Part shown: positions 46,563 through 55,821 of the stretch, piece by piece
Numbering within the stretch: position 1 is the stretch's first letter
Layout of the letters: every line of letters begins with the position of its first letter
Position numbers and translations under genes: made by a program
Origin: Thecaphora thlaspeos
Taxonomy: Eukaryota > Basidiomycota > Ustilaginomycetes > Urocystidales > Glomosporiaceae
DNA: 64,000 nucleotides
Direction: 5' to 3'
NCBI GenBank assembly: GCA_900291925.1
Contig: UWYS01000008.1
Span: 1 to 64,000, forward strand
Notes under the pieces: model-generated
Told to the model about the DNA's origin: nothing
The model's input: only the letters and a program-made list of their open reading frames with translations
The model's database searches: none

Positions 46563-48030
46563 CTACCAACGATAGGCCGCCGTTGCGTCGACCAGCCAGT
46601 CTGCAACGGGCCGCGTAAATTTGGGTGTAAAGACCCACGAGAGGGCTAGACCCCGTCTTGTCCACTCCTGTCGTGGCCGTTCATCGAGAATCAGCCGACG
46701 TAGGGCAAACAGGCATCGTCAGCGTGCGAGCAGACCACCATTTGGCGGGGGGAAAAGGAATACAACTCACATCCGTCGGCCATGTCCCCGTCAGCGTCAG
46801 GACTGTCATCGTCCACGCCCACCCAACCGGTCCTTGGACCTTTCTCCGCGTCACGTCGCTCCACGCCTGCTCCAATACCACCAGCACGCCCTGCAGCAGG
46901 AAGAAGCGTCCGGTCTGTGTCAACTTCCATTCGGGACGGGACAGCACCATCCCCGCCTGACCCCAATCGTGCATCAGCGCCGAGACCGCAAACACCGCCA
47001 TGACTCCCGCCGCCCTCCCCGCTTTCCTTCCAAGCACCTTACCCACAACGCGACGGACGGGTGTGTATCCGACGTGCAGGAAGGATTGTCGGAAGAGATG
47101 ATGCCATCTGTTGGACCAGAGATCGCCCACCGATGTCGCAGAGAGCGGCGCCGAGAAGGGCAGAGGCTCCCACCGCGTCGGTGTGTCGCCGAGCACGAGC
47201 ACCATGATGATGCTGAGTGCGATGTGGTGCGACTGTATCACCAGGTAGACCATGCTTCCAAACGTCAGCGTCACGACGTACGGGGCGAAGCGACCAAAGA
47301 GACCAAATGGGGCCGTCCAGATCGATGTGAAGGGCACCGTGGCGAGATGGGGAAAGACGCGAGGGTCGCGGATCAGGACCGCCAGGAGGTCGAGGAACGT
47401 ATATGTCAGCGCAAAAGCGGGGAGGCGACGCAAGGACCAGAGGAGGCGGTCGCCGTAGGTGTATCGACGGAGCGGGAGGGCGGGTGGCGAGTGGGGTGGG
47501 CCGCTGGACCAGCCGATGCCGCGCATGTTGGAAAGCAGGTCGAACTCCAGAGGCGTCCAGCTGCCGGGGAAGAGGAGCGGAAGCGGCGGCGAAGGTAGTC
47601 GATCCTCTGCGTCGATCTCTCGCCCCTTTTCGCGCTTGCCGCCGCTGCTGCCACCGGCGACCTTCAAGCTGGGCTTCTCGCGCATCGTCCCCCACTCTAT
47701 CGCCCGTAAGATGGCATATATGCTATAGACGCCCGCTCCAAAGTTAAAGTGTTGCGCCTGGCCGGTCAGCTGTCCGGATCCGTGTAGGTCGAAATAGCGC
47801 GAGAAAGATGCCGGGAGCGAGAGAAGCGCGATGGGCGGGATCAGCGCGATGCGGAGCGGCAACGTCCTAAGCGGGTCATATCGTATGAGAAGGTGGAGCT
47901 GGACGAGGAACAGGGGCAGCGGGAGGAGGAAGAGCGAGAGGCTGGACCAGGAGTGTCGAATCTTTTCGTCAAAGTGCGGAGGCGAGAAGGGCGTGCCGAG
48001 ATAGGAGGCAGAGAGGTCAATTGGCTTCAT
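46563..48030 (-). CDS. Wax-synthase-domain membrane acyltransferase
   Basis: Two exons on the minus strand, 46771-48030 and 46563-46667, encode 454 residues. The protein is strongly hydrophobic with about seven to nine membrane segments (for example SLFLLPLPLFLVQLHLLI and LPLRIALIPPIALLSLP). The wax-synthase signature is clear: LWSNRWHHLFRQSFLHVGY and, later, AVSALMHDWGQAG with a candidate catalytic His. Members of this MBOAT-related family transfer acyl groups from acyl-CoA to alcohols or sterols, or acetylate secondary metabolites; the substrate cannot be read from sequence. The last exon begins at CAG|GAG and ends YRW before the TAG at 46563. It keeps frame and supplies the usual short cytosolic tail, so I prefer it to read-through into the intron. 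It is not next to any biosynthetic gene. Confidence 0.85.
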
Positions 48031-48489
48031 TTAGGGGTCGGAAGATGGTGCGATGGTGATGGTGGTGGTGGGTTCGAGTTTATTGGCGGGCCGCACCGAG
48101 GGCGCCGACTGCATTTCAACGCTCGACAACATCCATTACATTCTCATTCTGTTTCGTCCCGCCGCATCGAGCAGATCGAGCGTCATGGTGCTCGAAGCTA
48201 TGGCGCGGCGAGGAGAGCAGATAAGGGCGCATACATGAGGTCCATTTGGCCGCCAACACCGCGAAAGATATGGAATTGACAACCGCTGCTGCTGCCGGGG
48301 TGTGGGGGGAGGTGATGAGGTGGTGAGGTGGGGAGAGGGAAAGAGAGAGAGAGAAAGAGAGAGAGAATGTCGGAAAATGTGGGAGCGCATCAGGGGCCGC
48401 TTTGAGAGTCGGCCCGCCTCCCGAGCATACTGGCGGTGCCGGGCACGTGGCACGGGGCAGCGGTAGCGGCGGCATGCAGATCAACCTCT
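48031..48489. other. Upstream region of the wax-synthase-domain gene
   Basis: The plus strand here has GGTGATGGTGGTG near 48050-48070 and a GA-rich tract AGAGAGAGAGAAAGAGAGAG at 48342-48366. No gene is supported. Confidence 0.5.
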
Positions 48490-48850
48490 CGATACGAAGG
48501 CGAGGCTTGGTGTTTACTCGCGCGAGATGCGTCAGTGCCGGATGTACGACGCCACTTGATGTGGAGGTGAGCCGGGTGTTCACCCGCGCGGATAGGGAGG
48601 TGGATCCCGTGTTTTCCCGCGAGAGTCTCGTTGTCTTCGGCGCGGTCGACGCGTCTCCACATCCGCGCGGGTAATTACACGGCCTACCTCCACATCAAGT
48701 GGCGACGGGTGCCGGCGCGTCTCGCGCGGATAAACAAGCAGGAAACCTCCCCATCCGCGCGGGTAAACACGCGGCCTACCTCACCCGCGCGGGTAAACAA
48801 TCCGCCTCCTCATCCGCGCGGACAAACCCGCCATCTCCACTCAGGACGCA
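48490..48850. repeat. Repeat cluster III: type A repeats with an orientation switch
   Basis: Copies at 48510-48620 read in reverse (GTTTACTCGCGCGAGATGCGTC, degenerate, followed by CCACTTGATGTGGAGGTG). From about 48645 they read forward (GACGCGTCTCC, then CCTCCACATCAAGTGGCGAC, then CGCGTCTCGCGCGGATAAAC-like). The forward half changes into a simpler unit, CCGCGCGGGTAAAC, repeated about every 30-35 bases up to 48830. The block is non-coding, and CpG dinucleotides are abundant. Confidence 0.8.
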
Positions 48851-49858
48851 TCGATCCGTTCCTAGCGAGTCGAAACTCTCAAAGACTCTTCTCTATCCGA
48901 TTCGCAACGACCTCGGTCTCGTGCTCTTCCTTGTCCTCTGCGGCAGGATCGTCGTACTGCCCTGGCTGAAACCTCGCGCCAACGCCGCCAGGGTCGTCGT
49001 CGTCGAGGACAACGCGCCCATCGCCACGAACAACGCTGTCCCTGTCGAAGGAGAACGCTTGGGGTCTCTGTCTCGTCATTTCGGCAGCCTTGGCGATACT
49101 GCAGAGGGTGTTTTTGGAGTATCCGTCAAGTCTCCTCGGAGAGATGTTCGTTGCCGCTCTCTTTGGAAGGGGCAAGTACATCCTTAACTTGTAAAGCGCA
49201 AATAGAGTCGCAAGGAAGACGTAGTGAATTCCGTTGATTCGAAGGCATCCCGCCGTGTTTGTCAGTGAGACGGAGATATAACACACTGCACATGGAGGAG
49301 CGAGGAACGCTCTTACCCACCTCACATTCATTACGATCGCTCGTTAGATAGACAAATAGATAGATACATAGATAGATCATAGACAGCCGGGGAAGCAGTA
49401 GAAAATAAAACACCTCTTCCCCTTGATGCCTTCTATTCTTGACAATAATATAGCTAGAGCTGGAACGGCAATGGTGCTTCTGGAGCGGTAGCCATATGTC
49501 CTTCGGTAGGATAATCCCTGTCGCAGTGTCGTAGTCGGCCGAGAGCAGGGAGCCTGCCTTGCACGTCCGCCTGCACAGGCGCACACATGACGCCGACTCG
49601 TTGACACAGACGATAGAGCAACAAGGTGGCCTGATGGAGATGCTGCATGGGTCGTGGGATTGGATAGTATCAAGGGCAGTGTGTCATACAAATACAGTGG
49701 GCTGCTGGAGATGAGCGAGTGTGCAGACGGGACAAGTACATGATGTCTGCTGGGTATGAAGGGCAGAGAGGAAGGTATGCGAGGGCGAGGCAGGGTAGTC
49801 GAGCAGGGGAGGGAATTGGATGCAGCAAATGAGCGGCAAGGGGCGGGGGGGGGGGTGC
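48851..49858. other. Intergenic region 3' of RPB11
   Basis: I see no supported gene. A GATA-type simple repeat (ATAGATAGATACATAGATAG) lies at 49354-49375. The remainder has mixed composition, with short frames only. Confidence 0.5.
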
Positions 49859-50356
49859 TCAGATGTCGACGTAGCCGCTGGCCTGATCGGTGCCTGAGGG
49901 ACCGTCGAGGCCGCCGTAGCCACCCCGTCCGCCCTGATCGTACGGATCCATGCCCATCCTCGCGCCGTAGCCACCCCCGCCGATGCCGTCGCCGCCGACG
50001 TCGACATTACCCGCGCCGCTCAACTGGACGTCGTGACGCCACGCTTGCTTGAGCCCGCCTATCTGCGCTATCAGCTTGGTGCAGCCCTGCTTGAGCGCAT
50101 CGGTGGGCGTCAGCGACCCGTCGGTCTGGATCTTGACCAGCACTTTTGGCTCGAGCGGATGTGGAACGCGGTAGCCGCAGAAGAGTATGGCCGGGTTGGC
50201 GAGCACGGCGTGGCGGAGCATATTGCCGAGCGTGTGATCCTCCTTGTTGAAGTAGAAGGTGGCGGAATTGGGGATGCGCGTGTCCTCGACGATCTCGACA
50301 CGCTTCTCGTCTGGACCAAGGATAAAGAGGTCGAAGCGGTTGGGTGCGTTGGTCAT
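49859..50356 (-). CDS. RPB11: RNA polymerase II subunit Rpb11
   Basis: A single exon on the minus strand encodes 165 residues. The start MTNAPNRFDLFILGPDEKRV and the dimerisation motif FNKEDHTLGNMLRHAVLANP are characteristic. HPLEPKVLVKIQTDGSLTP and DALKQGCTKLIAQIGGLKQ complete the core by about residue 115. Rpb11 pairs with Rpb3 to form the assembly platform of Pol II. Known Rpb11 proteins are about 115-120 residues. This one carries an extra Gly/Tyr/Asp-rich tail of about 45 residues (GGGGYGARMGMDPYDQGGRG) that ends in a regular stop. The frame is open without an intron, and codon use in the tail matches the core. Confidence 0.95.
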   Translation of the reverse strand: MTNAPNRFDLFILGPDEKRVEIVEDTRIPNSATFYFNKEDHTLGNMLRHAVLANPAILFCGYRVPHPLEPKVLVKIQTDGSLTPTDALKQGCTKLIAQIGGLKQAWRHDVQLSGAGNVDVGGDGIGGGGYGARMGMDPYDQGGRGGYGGLDGPSGTDQASGYVDI

Positions 50357-51009
50357 CTTGGCGGAAGCCCTGGTCTACGAACAGCACGCGACGGCAAGGA
50401 GAGAAAAAGGGAGAGCGATGTCAGCGACGAGAGAACGATGGCGCGCGGCAGAGCGACAGGCAATGGATCTTAGCGGCGCCCTTGTCCGTGCCCAACCTAT
50501 CCTCCGCCCTGCGAAACCGCGCCGTTGGGTGACGATGGAGATGGCTCATCTACCGTTGTATAAAAGTCATGCGGCAGCAGCCCTCCCTCGACACGCTTTT
50601 CAGCGTTTGAGGGGGTCTTAGGCGCACTGCCTCCGACAGTGTGAATAAATTTTGTAATCATCGCCGGTCATCGCGTCTCCTCCTTGCGCATCGACGTCGA
50701 GTATGCTGCCCTGTCCCGGGGCGGAGCGGTGAGAAGGAAAGGGAAGCTGAGAAAGCTCACCTGTTTGTTTCAAAGGAGGCGAACAACCGGAACAGGGCCA
50801 GAATGCCTTGGACCACGGTAAGAGGAGGATGGCCGAGAAGAGTGAAGAAGGAGAAAGGAAGGTTGGTGGTGGAAGGGGAAGAAGGACGACGAGGCGAGCC
50901 CGCGTCTCGCTGGGTTGGCCTGGCCTGTCCGCTTTTTCGCCTTTTTTCCCTTTTTCATTGGGCCTGCCCGCAGCCAGCCGTCGATCGCGAGCAGTCGGAG
51001 CCGCGGTCT
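50357..51009. other. Upstream region of RPB11
   Basis: This 650-base stretch holds the RPB11 promoter and ordinary intergenic sequence with G/A-rich patches (50800-50890). No gene is visible. Confidence 0.5.
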
Positions 51010-51920
51010 TGTTCCTTGGGCGAGACCGCCACTTCTTCTCGCCCGATAGCTTTCTGTTATGTCGATAGGTCCTAACGTCGCGTCTCCTCGCCCAGTAGTC
51101 TGTTGAGCCCGATATCGAAATATTAATCCCGATATGATAAGAAGCCCGATATTTGCGGCAGCCAGATATCTCCGGGAGACGCATCTTTTCCCCGATATGT
51201 CCGAAAGCCCGATGTGTTCGAAAGTCCCAGATGTCTGGAGCCATATCTTCTCGCCCGAATCGTTTCGGGCCAGGCCATGTTTTTTTTTACCCGATCTGAC
51301 TGTTGGCCCGATATGGCCGTTAGCCCTCACCTCTCGCCCGATAAAATTTGGTACTGTCTGGGAGCCGCAACTGCTTGTCGCCCGTTAGATCCGGAAGCCG
51401 GGGCCTGTCGCGCATTGATCGCACCAATCTCAGCCCGATTTTTGTAAATCGAATCGGAAGCCGCATTGTGTCGCCCCCTGAGAGTGGCAGAGAAATTTAA
51501 TCAATCGGGAGCCGCAAGAAAAAAACTAAGATATCGGACGCCGCGAAGGCTGGTCAATCGGGAGTTGCTCCCAATTTCCCTCCTGCCGCCGGACGCGTAC
51601 CGTCCGTCTCAAGTAAACAAGCAGCCGGCTAGACGCGTCGCCCGAGACGCGTCTGCCTCATGCGTCTCGCGCGAGTGAACAGTAAACACAACGAGTAAAT
51701 ACGGGCAGGTTTCCTCCACACTGAATTTTTTCGATCCGTCAGCCGGCCCATTTTTTCGCGCGAGTGAAAGAAAGGACCGCGCATTGAGGCGCGTTGCCAA
51801 CAAGCAAATGATTCGCGCGAGAAATGCTGACGCGTTTTCACGCCTCGGCGATGAAGCGCGGCAGGACTGAGCGCGTCGTGGCAGGCCGAGACAGACGCGT
51901 TTTCTCGGGAGGCGGGGCCG
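51010..51920. repeat. Repeat cluster IV: composite short repeats
   Basis: Type B boxes in reverse orientation (CTTCTCGCCCGATA, AGCCCGATATTTG, CCCGATATGTCC) recur through 51020-51430. Type C pieces (ATCGGAAGCCGCA, ATCGGGAGCCGCAAG) fill 51440-51560. Type A units in forward orientation (ACGCGTCGCCCGAGACGCG, GCGTCTCGCGCGAGTGAAC) occupy 51600-51920, ending about 200 bases before the ARP9 start codon. The order B, C, A within one block links the three motif types. No gene is visible. Confidence 0.8.
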
Positions 51921-52131
51921 TCTGAGGTTCGGGCGACGGGTCGCGCTCGGACGTGTGCTTGCCAGATGCCACCTCTGCCCGCCAGCACCTTCACTCTCGA
52001 CCTTCCACATCCACCCACGCCTCTCCACCCACGACCACCCCCTTGGACGCACCCTCCTCCCTGGCTCTCACTGTGTCCCACCTATCCCCTGCTGCTCTGC
52101 CTTCCCGCCACCCGCCCTTCGCCTGCCCGCG

Positions 52132-53946
52132 ATGAACGTCCGCGAGGCGCGCGCCGTCCTCATCCTCACCGGCTCGCACACCATCACGGCTGGCTACGGC
52201 ATCCACGAAATCTTCCGCCGCCCCACGCTCTTGCTCACCGCCCGCGTCGGTCTGCCTCGCTTCGCCTCCTCCTCTTCATCGCCGCCGGACTACACCCAGT
52301 ACCTCGTCGGCTCGGCTCTCGATGAGGCCGAACGCAAAGGCCAGGACCTCGCCATCTTCTGGCCCATGCGCAAGGGCGTCATCCGCGACTGGCAGCAGAT
52401 GATCGCGCTGTGGAACCACGTCCTCTTTGCGCTGCTACCCGTTAAGCGCTCCGCCAACGACTCCTACATCCTTCTCAGCCTCCCCGCGCCCATCTCGCGC
52501 GACACCTTCACCTACCTCGCACAGGTCTTCTTCCAGCAGTTCAACGCCCCCGCACTCTGCATCGTCGAGAAGCCCCTCCTCGCCGCCTACGGCGTCGGCA
52601 CCATGAACGCCACCGTCGTAGACCTCGGCTGGGAAGGCTGCGACGCGACGCCCGTCCTAGACTGCCAGGTCCACGTCAACGGCAGCGTCAAGACCGACGT
52701 AGGCGCGCGGCACTGCACCCTCTTTCTCGCCCACCTCCTCCGGCGCGACCAAAGCATCGTAAAGGCGCTCACCGCCCTGCTGCGCTACAAGCGCAAGAAC
52801 AAGGCCGCCGCCGTCAACGCCGCCACGAGCGGCGCAACCGATGACGACGACGAGGCTGCAGAACTGCAGGATGTCCTCGTCTCGCTCGCCCAGCAGCTGG
52901 CAGAGAATGGCCACGTTGTCGACGAAGAGGCAGTGCGCAGCGGCGCGGCCGGCTTCACTTCGGCCACGGGCGCCAACGAGGGTGGACTGGAGGATGACGA
53001 GGGCAACTTTGACATTGCCGCCGCGCTGGTCGAGGACAAGAAGAAGCAGGCCGCGCTGGATGCCGAGGAGAAGCGACGGAGAAAGGCGCTCGATTCGACG
53101 CTCGCCGACGACGGTCTGGACGAAGAGGTGATCGCGAGCATCACGGGCGAGGAGGGACAGGCGGGCGGCTCGACGGACGACAAGGCGGTGCTGGTTCAGT
53201 TCCGCGGGCTGAAGCTCAAGGTCGGACCGGAGAGGTTCAGGTTCATCGAACCGCTCTTCCGTCCCGAACTGCTGGACAGCGTCAGGGGGGCGGACGATAC
53301 GACGGTGGGCGACGAACCGTTCGGATCACCACCCTTTCTCTCTGCCGACGGGACGACATCTTGCTCTACGCACTCCGACCCCTTCACATCGCCACCTTCC
53401 AAGCGGGACTGGACGACATGCAGCTCGCTCCCTTCGGCCATCGCACAGAGCATCTCTAGCGTCGAAGATCTAGACCGTCGCGTAACGCTATGGGACAACC
53501 TGATCCTCACCGGCTCACCAGCCAAGATCAAGACAATTCAGATCGAAACCATCTCTGCGCTCTCGTCGTACGTTGCCAGTGGCGGTACCGAATCGGCACA
53601 AGTCATGGGTGAACCGAACGCTCTACAACCGCGTAACGTCCGAGCGTTGAGAGTGCCTGATTACTTTAGCGAGTTCAAAGATAGGACCGACCTGGCTACC
53701 TTCTTGGGAGCGAGCGTCTATGCAAAGGTATGTTGCAATTCGACAGGACGCTCTGCTGCGACCTGCGAAATGAAACAAGGGCAAGAATCGTCTCTCTTGG
53801 ATGGCTAACGTCATTCCATCTCCCACCCTTTTCCATTCTTTCGACAGCTCGTGTTCACTGACATCCAGTCGAGAGGGTACATTACAAAGCAGAGCTACAA
53901 CGAAATCGGTCCCAATGCCGCATACAGCGTCAGACCGACCGCATAA
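52132..53946 (+). CDS. ARP9: Actin-related protein, Arp9-like chromatin-remodeller subunit
   Basis: Two exons, 52132-53727 and 53848-53946, encode 564 residues. It aligns by eye with the fungal Arp9 pattern: LILTGSHTITAGYGI at the N-terminus, WPMRKGVIRDWQQMIALWNHVLF, then SYILLSLPAPISRDTFTYLAQVFFQQFNAPALCIVEKPLL, and VVDLGWEGCDATPVLDCQVH. The C-terminus VPDYFSEFKDRTDLATFLGASVYAK joins LVFTDIQSRGYITKQSYNEIGP across the intron. Arp9 pairs with another actin-related protein on the helicase-SANT domain of SWI/SNF and RSC remodellers. The actin ATP loops are degenerate, as usual for Arp9. An acidic Glu/Asp/Lys-rich insert is present at about residues 220-350. ATG 52132 opens the conserved region; upstream frame is leader. 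It converges on the amidase gene. Confidence 0.88.
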
Positions 53947-54109
53947 CCTCGATATTCTGCGCCATCGAAACGCCCTTCGATGCATCCGAACCTCGCACGC
54001 ACACACACACACTTGCGGTCCCTCGTTCTCTGTACTTGTAGCAGTGATCGATCCTGAGTTTCGGCGTCGGAAATCTCCCAAGTAGATACGAGGTAGAGAA
54101 TAAGATCGT

Positions 54110-55446
54110 TCAGCTCCACGAGACATCCGGGTAGACGTCGAAGCGACCTTTTGTAGGGGACGGTAGGGCGTTTTCCCAGCAGATGATGGAGGACAAGACG
54201 ACGGGAGGGAAAGGATCGCTAGTGAGTCAAGACAACGTCCCTACCGATCTAGCGTGGAGGTGTAGAACGCTCGGGTCGGGATCAACTTACGCTGCGTCGA
54301 AATCGGAATCGTCTTTCTGACCTCCCTGACCTCTTCCGGATCGAGGGTGAAGAAGAGGGTCTCTTCTTGTTCTTCGAGTTTCGCCTTGACCTCTCCCTTT
54401 GGACCTACGACGGTGCTGTGTCCCCACGCCGGGTAGGCTTTGACGCCTCTCCTCCAACCCTGTCCTTCGCCCGACTCTCCATCGAGCGCCCCTTGACTCG
54501 GTCGAGCGGGCGAGCATGCAGCGACGTAGACCTGGTTGTCCATAGCCCTGCACCTCTGCAGCAGCTCCCACGATAACGGACCGGTCGTGGTGTTGAACGC
54601 TCCAGGGTAGATGAGGCATCCCGCACCCAGCCTAGCGGCCACCATTGCCTGTTCGGGAAAGCGAAGGTCGTAGCAGATCCCTAGTCCGAAGCGACCAAAG
54701 GCGCAGTCGAACACCGTGATTCGATCGCCGCCCGTGAGCGTCTGGCTCTCTTGGAACGTCATCTTTCCCGGGATGTCGATGTCGAAGAGGTGGAGTTTGC
54801 GATGCATCGAGATGAGCAGCCCTTGTTGGTCGAAGACGCACGAGGTGTTGTACAGCTTTCCCGTGGCTTCGTCGCGCTCTGGGATGCTGCCGCCAACGAT
54901 GATGCAGTTGGTCTCGCGCGCCAGCTGGCTGAGCATGTGAGTCGTGGGACTGCTAGAGGCGAGGTGCTGCGTCACTTGGACGCCGTGCGAGGAGTTGTCG
55001 ACGGTCCAACGCGCCTCTTGCTTGCCGCTTCCCATGCGGGGTAGCGCCGAGGGGAGCGGCTTCTTGATGCGTTCGTACGCTCCTGGTAGCGCCTCGGCGT
55101 ATTCGGCAAAGTACTGGACGCCGTAGGGAGAGTTGAAGCATTCCGGTAAGACGATGATGTCCGTCTTGCCGGTCGCGTTGTCGTCTGTTGAGGGGGCGTG
55201 GTGTGCGACGGCCTCGAGAACGGCGTTGCGTGCTCGATCCAGATTGGCGGACTTCGAGAAGGAAGCCTGGCCCAGTTGTACCAGGGCGACGTTGGTGCGA
55301 CGGAGAGAGAGGTTGGGTGGGCTGCTGTTTGACATGGCGGCGGTGGTGGTGGTCAGTTGGCGGATGCGGAGGGAGTGGGTCGACGCGAATGAGGTGGGAC
55401 GAAGAGGGCGGAAACTCGAGCGAGAGAGGGAGAGGGAGGAGAGCAT
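54110..55446 (-). CDS. NIT2: Nitrilase-superfamily omega-amidase, NIT2-like
   Basis: Two exons on the minus strand, 54291-55446 and 54110-54147, encode 397 residues. The enzyme class hydrolyses alpha-ketoglutaramate and alpha-ketosuccinamate. The catalytic triad is visible: Glu102 in VLPECFNSPYG, Lys217 in HRKLHLFDIDIPG and Cys258 in LGICYDLRFPE. The second exon gives the expected tail STQRRFDVYPDVSWS; reading through the intron would instead give an atypical end. The first 37 residues are rich in Ser, Arg and Leu without acids (MLSSLSLSRSSFRPLRPTSF), a likely mitochondrial presequence. A second in-frame ATG follows at residue 38 (MSNSSPPNLSLRRTNVALVQ). The gene is divergent from DNA2 and convergent with ARP9. 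Confidence 0.94.
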
Positions 55447-55821
55447 GGATGGTGGTCCGGTCCAGGACAGGATGCTGTGTGATGATGGTGGTGGTAGTGA
55501 GGGAGAAAGGGAGGGAGGGCGCGGTCTGTGCGCGGCACACTTTGGCCGAGCAAGTCGCCGGCCGACGCTCCCGATGGGCGAGCCAGGGCAGCGCGTGGTC
55601 CGCCCGATGCTGAGGGCGAGCGCAGGGGCGCGTCAACGCAAGGACGCGTCGCGCATAGGCAAGGGCGCGCCGCGTGTTGCTTGTGGAGGCGGGCGGGTGG
55701 CGCTCGTTGCGGCTCGTCTTCTGTTGCTCCTTCCTTCTCCCCTCCCTCCACCTCCCCCTCCCCCCTAACCCCCCCAGCTCATCACTCATCTAACCCTCCC
55801 ACGCCCCCCACCGCCCCCGCC
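55447..55821. promoter_or_regulatory. Divergent promoter region between NIT2 and DNA2
   Basis: These 375 bases separate two start codons in opposite directions. The DNA2 side contains ACGCGTC at about 55642-55650 (MluI-box-like, as in cell-cycle regulated replication genes of yeasts) and C-rich sequence right before the ATG. I see no TATA box. An open frame runs through this region into DNA2 but has Arg/Ala-rich content, so I do not include it. Confidence 0.45.

Noticed and set aside
55528..55821. N-terminal extension of DNA2
   Set aside because: The frame is open upstream but the translation is Arg/Ala/Gly-rich and runs through the divergent promoter; ATG 55822 has good context and opens the acidic Dna2-like N-terminus.
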